A stretch of 64,000 nucleotides of DNA. Source: CAVYUC01 sp963783085 (lineage in GTDB: Bacteria; Bacteroidota; Bacteroidia; Bacteroidales; Prolixibacteraceae). Position 1 is the stretch's first letter; each line of letters starts with the position of its first letter. Positions 43,514-52,113 of the stretch are shown one piece after another. The notes below the pieces were generated by a model. The model worked only from the letters and a program-made list of their open reading frames with translations, did not search any database and was not told the DNA's origin. A program made the position numbers and the translations under genes. The stretch lies in assembly GCA_963783085.1 (NCBI GenBank), contig CAWAMJ010000002.1, forward strand, positions 124,001-188,000. Direction: 5' to 3'.

Positions 43514-44824
43514 ATGAAAAATATCAGATTTATAAGCGCCGCCGAAGCAGTAAAAGTAATCAAATCGAACGACAGGATACACCTTCACAGTGTTGCCGTT
43601 ACGCCACATCCGCTGATTAAAGCCATGTGTGAACGCGGGCGGAACAAAGAGTTCAGAAACGTGCGCATACAACACCTTCACACCGAAGGTTATGTTCCTT
43701 ACGCAGAGCCTGAATTCGAAGGAATTTTTCAACTGGAATCGTTTTTTGTAGGCGCCAATGTGAGAAAACAAACGCAGGCTGGTTATGCCGATTATATTCC
43801 TGTTTTCCTGCAGGAAACCCAACGTTTGATCCGGGAAGGCTACCTGAAGGTGAACGTGGCGATGATTCAGATTTCGCCGCCCGACAAATTTGGTTATGCA
43901 TCACTGGGAACTTCAGTTGACGCCACTCTGGCAGCCGTTGAAAAAGCAGATACGGTAATTGCCATTGTTAATCCGAACGTGCCGCGTGCTTTTGGCGACG
44001 CAATGATTCATACAAACGAGATCGATCTTTTTGTGGAAGATGAAAGTCCGCTAATTACAGCAGAACCGGGGCCAATTAGTGACAACGACAGAAAAATAGG
44101 CCGTTACGTTGCCGAATTGGTGGAAGATGGCGCCACTTTGCAAATGGGAATCGGAGCTATTCCGAATGCGGTTTTGTCGATGCTGGGAAACCATAAGGAC
44201 CTTGGCGTTCATTCCGAAATGTTTGCCGATGGAATTTTGCCGCTGGTAGATAAAGGGGTTATAAATGGCAAAAACAAGAAAATAGATAAAGGCAGGTTGG
44301 TTGCCACTTTTTTGATGGGCTCCAAAAAACTGTACGATTTCGTCGACGACAATCCCGGCGTTTCCATGCTGGATGTGAAATATACCAATCGTGTGAGCGT
44401 AATTGCCAAAAACCCGAAAGTTACCGCAATTAACTCCGCACTTCAGATTGACATTACCGGTCAGGTTTGTGCCGATTCAATCGGTACCAAATTTTATTCC
44501 GGCGTTGGCGGGCAAATCGACTTTTTGCGTGGCGCTTCGCTTAGCCGCGGTGGTAAACCAATTATTGCCATACCGTCGGTTACCAACAAGGGTATCAGCA
44601 AAATTGCCCCGATTCTGACTCCCGGAGCGGGCGTTGTGAGTACCCGTGCAAACATTCACTGGCTGGTAACCGAGTACGGCGCGGTGAATCTTTACGGTCG
44701 TTCAATGCAGGACAGGGCAAAACTGATAATTTCCATCGCCCATCCGGATCACCAGGAAGAATTGGATAAAGCGGCTTTTGAACGTTTCGGGCCTCATTTC
44801 CATTTCGTTTGGGATGAAGAATAG
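43514..44824 (+). CDS. Acetyl-CoA hydrolase/transferase (CoA-transferase family)
   Basis: The 436-residue protein matches the acetyl-CoA hydrolase/succinate or 4-hydroxybutyrate CoA-transferase family: VAMIQISPPDKFGYASLG, MGIGAIPNAVLSMLGNHKDL, LGVHSEMFADGILPL (likely catalytic Glu) and FYSGVGGQIDFLRGASLSRG. It would move CoA between short acids, for example in propionate or acetate formation. The methylmalonyl-CoA epimerase gene follows after a terminator, in line with a propionate/succinate route. Start chosen at 43514; the longer frame includes the promoter. Confidence 0.9.
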   Translation: MKNIRFISAAEAVKVIKSNDRIHLHSVAVTPHPLIKAMCERGRNKEFRNVRIQHLHTEGYVPYAEPEFEGIFQLESFFVGANVRKQTQAGYADYIPVFLQETQRLIREGYLKVNVAMIQISPPDKFGYASLGTSVDATLAAVEKADTVIAIVNPNVPRAFGDAMIHTNEIDLFVEDESPLITAEPGPISDNDRKIGRYVAELVEDGATLQMGIGAIPNAVLSMLGNHKDLGVHSEMFADGILPLVDKGVINGKNKKIDKGRLVATFLMGSKKLYDFVDDNPGVSMLDVKYTNRVSVIAKNPKVTAINSALQIDITGQVCADSIGTKFYSGVGGQIDFLRGASLSRGGKPIIAIPSVTNKGISKIAPILTPGAGVVSTRANIHWLVTEYGAVNLYGRSMQDRAKLIISIAHPDHQEELDKAAFERFGPHFHFVWDEE

Positions 44825-44856
44825 TAACAATCCAACATCATTTTAATAAAATTGCA

Positions 44857-44882
44857 AGGCAGACGCAGCTCTGCCTTTTTTT
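44857..44882 (+). terminator. Terminator of the CoA-transferase gene
   Basis: AGGCAGA and TCTGCCT with loop CGCAGC, followed by seven T. Confidence 0.85.
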
Positions 44883-44906
44883 GTCCTTTTTTGTAATAAA
44901 AATAAG

Positions 44907-44914
44907 TACACTTG
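44907..44914 (+). promoter_or_regulatory. Promoter of the epimerase gene
   Basis: TACACTTG differs by one base from TAnnTTTG, with TTTTTTG at 44887-44893 upstream. The ATG is at 44937. Confidence 0.4.
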
Positions 44915-44936
44915 CATTCGCAAAATATTTTTCGAA

Positions 44937-45470
44937 ATGAAGATAACACACATTGAACATATTGGAATTGCAGTTAACAGCCTTACCGAAGCCATTCCGT
45001 TTTACGAAAACATGCTGGGACTGAAATGTTACGCGCTTGAAGAAGTAAACGACCAAAAAGTGAAAACGGCGTTTTTTATGGTTGGCGAAACGAAAATCGA
45101 ATTGCTTGAATCCACCGATCCGGAAGGGCCGGTTGGAAAATTTATTGAGAAAAAAGGACCGGGGATACACCATTTGGCGTTTGCTGTGGACGATACCAAT
45201 CAATCACTTTCGGAACTGGAAGAAAAGGGAGTGCGGCTTATCGATAAAACATCGCGAAAAGGCGCTGAAGGTTTGGAAATTGGATTTCTGCACCCGAAAT
45301 CATCGATGGGTGTTCTAACGGAGATTTGCAGCAAAAAAGCCATGAATAACCTTTTGCTTACGAACAGGAACGGCATAATTAAAGTTTTCCGTAATTCTAC
45401 TTTAACACGTTTGAAAAATCCACCTGTTTTCACCCTGGGATCCCTCAAGGGAACAGGTAGATTTTTCTGA
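44937..45470 (+). CDS. mce: Methylmalonyl-CoA epimerase with foreign C-terminal extension
   Basis: Residues 1 to about 134 are a VOC-fold epimerase: HIEHIGIAVNSLTEAIPFYE (metal His), ALEEVNDQKVKTAFFMVGET, GPGIHHLAFAVDD (metal His) and MGVLTEICSKK at the usual end. It converts R- and S-methylmalonyl-CoA in the propionate pathway. The frame continues about 40 residues further, the last 25 of them inside a small inverted-repeat element (45395-45538). The native stop was probably lost or displaced by that insertion. Activity may well be kept, since the core is complete. Confidence 0.88.
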   Translation: MKITHIEHIGIAVNSLTEAIPFYENMLGLKCYALEEVNDQKVKTAFFMVGETKIELLESTDPEGPVGKFIEKKGPGIHHLAFAVDDTNQSLSELEEKGVRLIDKTSRKGAEGLEIGFLHPKSSMGVLTEICSKKAMNNLLLTNRNGIIKVFRNSTLTRLKNPPVFTLGSLKGTGRFF

Positions 45471-45538
45471 TTGCACCCTTTAGGGCGGGGTAAACAAGAA
45501 GAAAAATCGTATTTCATTATTAATCTGTTAAAGTAGAA
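45395..45538. mobile_element. MITE-like element with 13-bp terminal inverted repeats
   Basis: TTCTACTTTAACA (45395-45407) and TGTTAAAGTAGAA (45526-45538) are perfect inverted ends of a 144-bp element without a gene. An inner hairpin pairs AAAAATCCACCTGTT with AACAGGTAGATTTTT. Possible TAA flanks on both sides are too short to be sure of a target duplication. Confidence 0.65.
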
Positions 45539-45643
45539 CTAAAAATTATCAGAAGATATTCGAGTTGTATTTAAGCCGGTTCAACTTTTGAGAAAACAGA
45601 AATTGAAGATATATTCGAACCTGTTTTTAAAATTTCGACAAGT

Positions 45644-46816
45644 ATGCATTCATTAATTGCACCTGGCAATCATTTGATTTTGTTAGTTATTATTACCGGA
45701 GCCGCGGCTTTTGGTATTTACTCCGAACATAAACATTGGTTCGGCAAAATTTCGGGAATCCTGGTGACCATGATTTCCATGTCGGTTTTATCCATGACAG
45801 GTGTCATTCCCGTAGCTTCTGACCCAACCGTAAAGGTGGAAATATATTCCCTGGTTTTCGACTATTTCATACCGGTTGCCATTCCGTTAATGCTGTTTAG
45901 TTCGAACCTGGTAAAAATAATTCGTGAAAGCGGAAAATTATTGCTTGCCTACATCATTGGCGCAATTGGGATTGTGTTGGGTTGTTTCCTCGCATTTCAT
46001 TTAATCGACCTGGGACCGGGAAGCGGAAACACCGCCGGTGTTATTGCTGCCACTCTCATCGGCGGAAGTGTGAATTTTGTCACTACTGCGGAGATATTGA
46101 ATTTCAGCACCAATCCGCTTTTTACCGCAACACTTGCCATCGATAATTTTGCGGCCAATTTATATGTTTTGCTGCTTTTCCTGGTGCCATCAGTAAGTTT
46201 CCTTTCGTTTTTTTTCAGCAAACGAAAAAATGATACCGAACAGGAAAGCACGCCGGTCAACGAACAGGAGAAGACAAATGAAATTACGCTCGAACGATTT
46301 GCAATTGCTTTGTTTGTTGCCGTGCTTGTTGCAGGCGCCGGAACAGCAGTTTCGCCGTTTTTCCAGAAGCTTTTTCAAACTGAACTGAACCTGAGTATCC
46401 TGATAATTACCATCCTTTCCATTGTTGTGGCCAATCTCTTCCCAAAATCGTTAAAAAAACTGGAAGACACCGCATTTTCCATCGGATTGTGGATGATGTA
46501 TATGTTTCTTGCAGTAATTGGCGCGGCTACCAATTTGCGTGATATTCTCCACATTGGTTTGCCGGTACTTGGTTTTTACCTCACCATTATGATTTTTCAC
46601 TTCGTGTTTCTGCTTGCACTGGCCCGTTTGTTTAAACTGGACGTTTATGAAGTGATTGTTTCTTCAGCAGCAAACATTATGGGGCCTTCGGTGGCGGCGC
46701 CGATGGCTGCATCGCTGGGACAAAAAAAACTGGTTACACCCGGTATTCTGACCGGAATACTGGGATATATTATCGGAACTTTTATTGGTGTTTCGATTGC
46801 GTTGTACCTGAGCTAG
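45644..46816 (+). CDS. DUF819-family membrane protein (putative transporter)
   Basis: The 390-residue protein has about ten hydrophobic helices and DUF819 features: FDYFIPVAIPLMLFSSNLVK, AGVIAATLIGGSVNFVTTAE, and a repeat-like second half ending NIMGPSVAAPMAASLGQKKL. The family is related to secondary transporters with inverted repeats; the substrate is unknown. It is the last core gene before the second accessory region. Confidence 0.85.
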   Translation: MHSLIAPGNHLILLVIITGAAAFGIYSEHKHWFGKISGILVTMISMSVLSMTGVIPVASDPTVKVEIYSLVFDYFIPVAIPLMLFSSNLVKIIRESGKLLLAYIIGAIGIVLGCFLAFHLIDLGPGSGNTAGVIAATLIGGSVNFVTTAEILNFSTNPLFTATLAIDNFAANLYVLLLFLVPSVSFLSFFFSKRKNDTEQESTPVNEQEKTNEITLERFAIALFVAVLVAGAGTAVSPFFQKLFQTELNLSILIITILSIVVANLFPKSLKKLEDTAFSIGLWMMYMFLAVIGAATNLRDILHIGLPVLGFYLTIMIFHFVFLLALARLFKLDVYEVIVSSAANIMGPSVAAPMAASLGQKKLVTPGILTGILGYIIGTFIGVSIALYLS

Positions 46817-46832
46817 AGAATGCTTATGATTT

Positions 46833-47041
46833 TTATGTTTTACATTCTGAAGGATTTTCTAAAAATGGCCGCCAAAATTCCATAAGCTGATATGTAGTTC
46901 TGCCATATAAAATGGCATCTCCCTGACCCAGTAGTTCCGTATAATGTTGATGTATCTCTTCATCCGGTAGTATTGCCGTATGGTCGCAAAAACGGTCAAG
47001 TGTAATATTGATTGCTGCAATTACTTTTTGCTTATATTTTT
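46833..47041 (-). pseudogene. Dihydrofolate-reductase-family (RibD C-terminal-like) fragment
   Basis: The minus strand reads KVIAAINITLDRFCDHTAIL, then PDEEIHQHYTELLGQGDAIL and YGRTTYQLMEFW, the N-terminal part of YyaP-like proteins. The start codon is missing and the frame stops after about 65 residues (ECKT). The full family length is about 180. The following 47042-47343 shows short broken frames (VADFSKDELIFETGIGRAAA on the minus strand) that I cannot name. Confidence 0.55.
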
Positions 47042-47343
47042 TAGTTTATGACAATTTGTGCTTACGCCGAAGCTTCAGCATAGACGCTGCGGCTCTTCCA
47101 ATACCTGTTTCAAAGATAAGCTCATCCTTCGAAAAGTCGGCAACATGAAACAACTATTAGCTAACTCCTTTGCTGCGCTAAAATTTCTACGTTTGATTTT
47201 TACCGGGATGTAGTTCAACACCGACTCATCGCCCGATCATGCCGACCGCTCAGAGTGCTATTTATTATGGGCTGAACTTTATTCATTTCAATATCGTTTT
47301 ACTTTCTTTTCCACAGATTCTTCCAATGTCAGTAGAAACACCG

Positions 47344-47770
47344 CATGTAAAAAAGGAAGGTTACGCTTTGCCGGATTGGTAAAGGATGTACCATTGGAAC
47401 CAGGATAATCACAGGGCAACAAAACGTTCTTTGATTTTTTTAAATCCAGGTTAACAGCTAAAAATTCCCTGTTTTGGCTGAACGCGAAAAATATGCAGGC
47501 AAACGAACAAAAATTTTACCTTAATAACCCGGGTTCATGCCAAACAGGCAAACTGGTAAAAACAACAGATGAAAAATACCGGAAAGAAAACAAGAAAATC
47601 ATTCAATCCCCACAGCCGGAACAATTAATAATCAGCGGCTAAGCCCAACACGAATTAAAACACAATTGGGCTTGGCATTTTGAAAGCAGTTACCCCGAAA
47701 GAAGGCAGTAGGTTTGCATACTTACCACCTTTTTTCGGGGCCCAACTGTGCCTTAATTCCTAATTTGTTA
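47344..47770 (+). mobile_element. IS91-like transposase tail and element end, copy A
   Basis: 427 bp nearly the same as 51681-52110. It begins with the last 24 codons or so of an IS91-like transposase (ACKKGRLRFAGLVKDVPLEP, then stop) and runs through about 230 bp of non-coding sequence to the hairpin element at 47644. Only the end of the transposon is left. Confidence 0.7.
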
Positions 47771-47773
47771 TGC
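47644..47773. repeat. Hairpin element, copy 2
   Basis: Opposite in direction to copy 1. The left border is GCCCAAC (exact fit to the attC heptamer RYYYAAC) and the right border GTTATGC (one mismatch to GTTRRRY). Identity with copy 3 ends at GTTA. An IS4-type element sits 27 bp to the right. Confidence 0.7.
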
Positions 47774-47800
47774 ACTGGGCTTTATTTTATTAAAAAAAAT

Positions 47801-49237
47801 CACTATTATCCGACTAATTTGCAAATTTGAGCAAAATGCTCAATAATTGTCTGATAGTCAATTGTTATTGTTTCTATTTCAAAAGTCACCCTCCCCCTCA
47901 AAATGCAATTTTTGTTTGCAAAGATGAAGCTGTAAACTCTGTTTTTTTCAAGTATTCACGTTTCGTGCTCCGAAGTAATTCAAAAACATCCAGCAGACTA
48001 ATCAGATGTATCCTGACCAGGGAGGCCACAACGGAAAAAGCTTTTTTAGTTTGTGCCATTTTTTGGATGATTGTCATTAACAATTGGGCAATTAGCGTAC
48101 ACCAAACCTGCATACGGATGGCATTTTCGTTTTCGCCGTAAAAATAATGAAGCTGGAAATTCTGTTTCATTTTCTTGAACAGGAGTTCGATGCCCCACCG
48201 TTTTTTGTACAAAAATGCCACTTCTTCTGCCGTACTTTCCATGCTGTTGGTTATAAACTCAAAATACCGGTTCTTTTCATCCTGGTAACATACTTTTTTC
48301 AGGCGAAGCTTTTTCTTCTGTTTTGTTTGCTTTTTTCCGATTTCATCTTCCGGGCAGTATTCGATTTCTATGATTTCTTCGCGCAGTACCATTGCCTTCC
48401 CTTTTTCTTTTTGGTGTTCCCGAAGGGTTTCTATAACCGTGTAAACAGCATTCTTTTTAATGCGGGTAACAAAAAATACCGATTTCATTGTCCACAAAGC
48501 AAACTGATGGTAATAGTTATAAGCCCGGTCGAACACAACCATGCTATATGAAATCAGGTCCAGCTCTTTCAAAAAATTCTTGTCGTGTACTTTGGCTTCG
48601 GTAATTTTAATAAACCGTCCAACTGATTGTACTGCATCAATGAGCATGTGGACTTTTAATCCGCCTTTTTTCTTCCCATCGTTTTTCGGGTTACGGCCAA
48701 CACCTTTTAGTATATCGCTGAATAACCGGATTGTTGTGGAATCTATCAACAAAACCTCCTTAAAAGTGAGCCCGAAAGTCCGGCTGTCCGATAAAAAACT
48801 TTGATAATGGTGTACCAAACTAAAATAAACATCTTCAAAGAACTTATTGTCGCGGTTGCGCATACCATCGCAAGCGGTACTTTTGGCCGGGGCTTTTTCA
48901 AGTCCCAGTAAGTTCAGTTTTCCGCTCATAGCCCGGAGCCCCTCACAAATCTCAGTCATCGAGTCGCAGCGGCTTAAGATGCCGAAAAGAACTGTTATCA
49001 ACTGTGTTTTTGCCTTAAAGGCTTTATAATAATAATCGGCTTTATGCTTCTTTACCAAACCGCTTAAATTGATTCCGTCAATCAAATTTATAACCTGTTT
49101 GAAAATCGGCTGTCCGACAAATTTTATTTCTGTATTTTTGCTCATGTTGTAAAAAGTTTCCCAAAACAAATTTACAACATGGGGCCAAACCTTCGGGGAG
49201 TAGCCCTTACTTTTATTTTTTTAGTCGTTCAGTAGTG
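47801..49237 (-). mobile_element. IS4-family insertion sequence, complete
   Basis: The 1437-bp element has inverted ends CACTATTATCCGACTA and TAGTCGTTCAGTAGTG (matching at CACT and CGACTA) and an exact 9-bp direct flank AAAAAAAAT on both sides (47792-47800, 49238-49246). One transposase gene fills it. The clean flanks point to recent insertion. Confidence 0.85.
47898..49145 (-). CDS. IS4-family DDE transposase
   Basis: About 415 residues with an RNase H-like catalytic core: first Asp in VLLIDSTTIRLFSD, second in MVVFDRAYNYYHQF, and Glu in the YREK-type motif YKKRWGIELLFKKMK. The start at 49145 (MSKNTEIKFVGQPIF) is preferred; an in-frame ATG lies eight codons upstream. No stops or frameshifts are seen, so it is probably active. 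Confidence 0.9.
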   Translation of the reverse strand: MSKNTEIKFVGQPIFKQVINLIDGINLSGLVKKHKADYYYKAFKAKTQLITVLFGILSRCDSMTEICEGLRAMSGKLNLLGLEKAPAKSTACDGMRNRDNKFFEDVYFSLVHHYQSFLSDSRTFGLTFKEVLLIDSTTIRLFSDILKGVGRNPKNDGKKKGGLKVHMLIDAVQSVGRFIKITEAKVHDKNFLKELDLISYSMVVFDRAYNYYHQFALWTMKSVFFVTRIKKNAVYTVIETLREHQKEKGKAMVLREEIIEIEYCPEDEIGKKQTKQKKKLRLKKVCYQDEKNRYFEFITNSMESTAEEVAFLYKKRWGIELLFKKMKQNFQLHYFYGENENAIRMQVWCTLIAQLLMTIIQKMAQTKKAFSVVASLVRIHLISLLDVFELLRSTKREYLKKTEFTASSLQTKIAF

Positions 49238-49247
49238 AAAAAAAATT

Positions 49248-49904
49248 TCAATCGTATAAAGCATTTATTTCATTTTCAATTTCTTTCAAATTTTTCCCAT
49301 TTGAAAGGATGTCTTTTTCTTTGATTAGAATCTCCTCCCAAGTAGTTTTGTATTTATTTACACTTCTTTTGAATTTAAGTAATCTTCTTTTAAGTATCTT
49401 TGGATACCAAAACCATAAAACGGATGAAATAGTTATTACGACTATTGTCCAAATAATTTTAAACCCAATAGAATCCAAAAACAATTCTGAGCTTTTGTCA
49501 ATAGTAATGAATACAAAAAAGATTGAAAGTACTATTGCGATAAAAGTAGAGAATGTATTGCCTTGTACGGAGAAAAAATCTCTGCTTTTATTTTTTGGTA
49601 TGTTTAGTAAGAATTCCCAGAATCTTTCTTCTTTTAAAACTTTCTCATTGTATTTAAGATAATTCCCAATCCTCCGGATACCAAAATTCTCACCAATTAT
49701 GTATAAATCAAACATAATAGAAACAAATGGCACAAAGTAGATTAAAAATTTAAAGTATTCGATATTTTTTATTTCCATGGAAATACCGCTTAATCCCATA
49801 AGACTAATGATGAAAATCAGCTTTTGAATAGCAAATTTGAACCGAATATTTTGCGTTTCATTTAATTCCTTTCGTAAGGAACTGAAAAAATTATTTTCAT
49901 TCAT
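49248..49904 (-). CDS. Hypothetical membrane protein
   Basis: The 218-residue protein has about four transmembrane helices (near 27-45, 52-68, 117-136 and 146-164) and a charged C-terminal cytosolic tail. Between helices is a conserved-looking IGENFGIRRIGNYLKYNEKV. The layout recalls small membrane proteins found in defence islands, but I recognise no family. The gene ends 11 bp from the right end of the IS4 element and a hairpin border (49970-50120) lies just upstream of it. Confidence 0.65.
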   Translation of the reverse strand: MNENNFFSSLRKELNETQNIRFKFAIQKLIFIISLMGLSGISMEIKNIEYFKFLIYFVPFVSIMFDLYIIGENFGIRRIGNYLKYNEKVLKEERFWEFLLNIPKNKSRDFFSVQGNTFSTFIAIVLSIFFVFITIDKSSELFLDSIGFKIIWTIVVITISSVLWFWYPKILKRRLLKFKRSVNKYKTTWEEILIKEKDILSNGKNLKEIENEINALYD

Positions 49905-49969
49905 ATTTATCTATTTTAATCAGTTTAATACAGTCTCTTTTGTATTAAGAATGTTTTCTTCAGCCTTGT

Positions 49970-50120
49970 GCATAACGGTTGGTACATGTTGCCGGGGCGG
50001 ATTTCGGAGAGCGTTCCTGTCCGATAGGACAAGGAACTGCGATGCGAGAATCCCTGCCTGCGGTAGGCAGGCGCAGTTGGCGCACACCAAACCCCGCCCT
50101 GCAATATGTACTGTGTTAAC
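49970..50120. repeat. Large palindromic cassette border, GCATAAC to GTTAACG
   Basis: GCATAACGGTTGGTACATGT and TGCCGGGGCGG on the left pair with CCCCGCCCTGCAATATGTAC and TGTGTTAACG on the right. Between are smaller hairpins (TCCTGTCCGATAGGACA, CCTGCCTGCGGTAGGCAGG). Layered arms, about 150 bp, between two unrelated genes: an attC-like site in form. GCATAAC equals the border at 12178. Confidence 0.6.
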
Positions 50121-50129
50121 GCCTGGCTT

Positions 50130-50519
50130 TTATTTTTGTATCATGCTTTCAATCATCGAGATGAAATCATTAACTGGTTCAAAATAAGGTTCTACATTGT
50201 CTTTGTGAAAATCGGATAAATCGTCATAATCTCCTTTTTGTCTCCAAGTAAACAATTGAGAATACATTTTACCGTATTTTGAGTCAATCTTACCAGTCTT
50301 AATGAAATACTCCGAGAAGTTTGATTTTGCTCCGTTGTGGGTTGTTGGTTTTAAGTCAGAGTAGAGTAGAAGAGCCATTACTGCATAATAAGCGGCATAA
50401 TACAATCTGTTAATTGTCGAATTCCATTTTTCCCTTTCTGCAAGAATTGATGCATCGTCATAGGTGTCTTTTGCTCTGGCAATTCTATAATTAATCAAAT
50501 TATTTTTTGTTCCGGTCAT
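50130..50519 (-). CDS. HEPN-domain protein, partner of a nucleotidyltransferase
   Basis: The 129-residue all-helical protein matches the HEPN group (NSTINRLYYAAYYAVMALLL near residue 33; ISMIESMI at the end). HEPN proteins are often RNases kept in check by an MNT nucleotidyltransferase. The partner gene overlaps by 4 bp (ATGA) just upstream on the same strand, which is the standard MNT-HEPN toxin-antitoxin layout. The classical R-x4-6-H motif is not clear, so activity is uncertain. Confidence 0.8.
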   Translation of the reverse strand: MTGTKNNLINYRIARAKDTYDDASILAEREKWNSTINRLYYAAYYAVMALLLYSDLKPTTHNGAKSNFSEYFIKTGKIDSKYGKMYSQLFTWRQKGDYDDLSDFHKDNVEPYFEPVNDFISMIESMIQK

Positions 50520-50836
50520 TTTAGTCTAATTCCTTCTTTTTGGATATTTTCGTATAACGGAGTAATCGAGTAGTTTGAGTTCCAGTCATTTTTTGAATAA
50601 ATCAATGGCGAAAAAATTTCTCCTGTTTTTAATTCCAATTCATAGAATTCGTCCATGAATTTAGTCTCAAAGTCAAACGACACATTTGCAGAATTGAGCA
50701 GAATCAACAAATCCCAATCGGAAAGTTTTTTTGCATTTCCACGTGCTTGGGAACCATACAAATAAACTTCTGAATCAGGTGCATTTTTGTCAACGACCAT
50801 TTTTATCATCTGTAATATTTGCTCTTTTTTACTCAT
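50516..50836 (-). CDS. MNT-type minimal nucleotidyltransferase
   Basis: The 106-residue protein has the nucleotidyltransferase motif GSQARGNAKKLSDWDLLILL (G-S-x-A-R then S-D-x-D) near residues 28-47. In MNT-HEPN pairs this enzyme AMPylates and silences the HEPN toxin. The frame is open a further 135 bp upstream into group II intron sequence; the start at 50836 is chosen because it begins the family N-terminus MSKKEQIL. Confidence 0.82.
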   Translation of the reverse strand: MSKKEQILQMIKMVVDKNAPDSEVYLYGSQARGNAKKLSDWDLLILLNSANVSFDFETKFMDEFYELELKTGEIFSPLIYSKNDWNSNYSITPLYENIQKEGIRLK

Positions 50837-50916
50837 AAAACAAAGATAATGATTTTTGATATAGTGTCTGTTTGTTTTTTTCAAGCTTGGCGTACCGGGT
50901 AGCTTACGCCCCCTAA

Positions 50917-50950
50917 GAACTGTACGTGCGACTTTCACCGCATACAGCTC
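50917..50950 (-). ncRNA. Group II intron domain V
   Basis: On the minus strand GAGCTGTATGCGG-TGAAAG-TCGCACGTACAGTTC is a 34-nt hairpin with the catalytic AGC triad, a GAAA loop and a two-base bulge, the form of domain V. A domain VI-like stem (AGGGGGCG...ACCC) follows. It marks the 3' end of an intron whose 5' part is missing. Confidence 0.8.
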
Positions 50951-50957
50951 AGGCACT

Positions 50958-51470
50958 TTAAAGGCAATCACGGCGAAGTGACACCCGGCTGTTATTACTA
51001 TTTTTATTTGACATAAATGTAGTAATTTGTTTACATTCTTTGGCTAAATCTTCTCTCCATTTAGTTCTCTGAAAGAAGTATCTGTCATATTCTGCCAGAT
51101 AAGGGTTGGCATGAGCTTTCACTTTTACATGATACTGGATAGGAACATACGCAATGCGGTACAAACGAGTATGTTCGATACCTTTAGGAGTAGTTCTCTG
51201 GTCTGTAAAATGATTGTCGTGAAAGTACCGGTGGTATATCCACCAACGGTTTTTATTCCCGTGTTGGTATTTAGCCCATCGTTTAAGTTGCCAATAGATG
51301 AAAGTCCCCAGCCGCGCAAAAGTGCGTTTTGAGCAAATGCCTTTGTGATAATTTGACCAACCCCTGATTACAGGATTAAGTATTCGTATCAAGGCATGAG
51401 CCGGAATGCCACGGTTTTCTCTGAACAGTTTTTTGATTTTATCTTTGAACGATGTCGCTTGTGTTGCCAA
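50958..51470 (-). pseudogene. Group II intron maturase, C-terminal remnant
   Basis: The frame of about 170 residues reads as the maturase X domain (IKKLFRENRGIPAHALIRIL, NPVIRGWSNYHKGICSKRTF, LGTFIYWQLKRWAKY). The reverse transcriptase part with YADD is absent; the sequence breaks near 51450 against an IS91-like fragment. The intron is a 5'-truncated, inactive copy, consistent with incomplete retrohoming or later deletion. Confidence 0.8.
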
Positions 51471-51745
51471 AGGGGTTCTTTAAGGTGCGGTATTTCGGTA
51501 TTTTTTCCAGCCGTTACCGGAAACAAAATATTGAAACTGCCCGGAAGCTCCTGGCTGAAGAGGCTGAAACCAAAAAAGAAGAGGCTTTGGAAGATGGCTG
51601 CCAGATTTTGGAAAAACAGGATACGGTGTGGAATGAAATCCTTGAACTTATTAAAAAGCACCGCCAGCCCAACTGCCCGGCATGTAAAAAAGGAAGATTA
51701 CGCTTTGCCGGATTGGTAAAAGATGTACCATTGGAACCAGGATAA
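51452..51745 (+). pseudogene. IS91-like transposase, C-terminal remnant
   Basis: The 97-codon frame reads VLPKGFFKVRYFGIFSSRYR, then KLLAEEAETKKEEAL and CPACKKGRLRFAGLV, the C-terminal end of IS91/ISCR-type rolling-circle transposases (HVLPKGF.RIR..G). The catalytic tyrosines lie upstream in the family and are missing; the break is at the group II intron tail. The last part is duplicated at 47344. Confidence 0.75.
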
Positions 51746-52110
51746 TCACAGGGCAACAAAACGTTCTTTGAACCTTTTTTAAAACCAGGTTAACAGCTAA
51801 AAATTCCCTGTTTTGGCTGAACGGGAAAAATATGCAGGCAAACGAACAAAAATTTTACCTCAATAACCCGGGTTCATGCCAAACAGGCAAACCGGTAAAA
51901 ACAACAGATGAAAAATACCGGAAAGAAAACAAGAAAAACATTCAATCCCCATAGCCGGAACAATTAATAATCAGCGGCTAAGCCCAACACGAATTAAAAC
52001 ACAATTGGGCTTGGCATTTTGAAAGCAGTTACCCCCGAAAGAAGGCAGTAGGTTTGCATACTTACTGCCTTTTTTCGGGGCCCAACTGTGCCTTAATTCC
52101 TAATTTGTTA
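51681..52110 (+). mobile_element. IS91-like transposase tail and element end, copy B
   Basis: 430 bp matching 47344-47770 with few differences. It covers the transposase end, 230 bp of spacer and the hairpin element. Similarity ends at GTTA (52107-52110). Confidence 0.7.
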
Positions 52111-52113
52111 CCT
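51982..52113. repeat. Hairpin element, copy 3
   Basis: Borders GCCCAAC and GTTACCT. It joins IS91-like sequence on the left (shared with copy 2) to the AlbA_2 cassette tail on the right (shared with copy 1), so it is the junction between two otherwise separate repeats. Confidence 0.75.
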
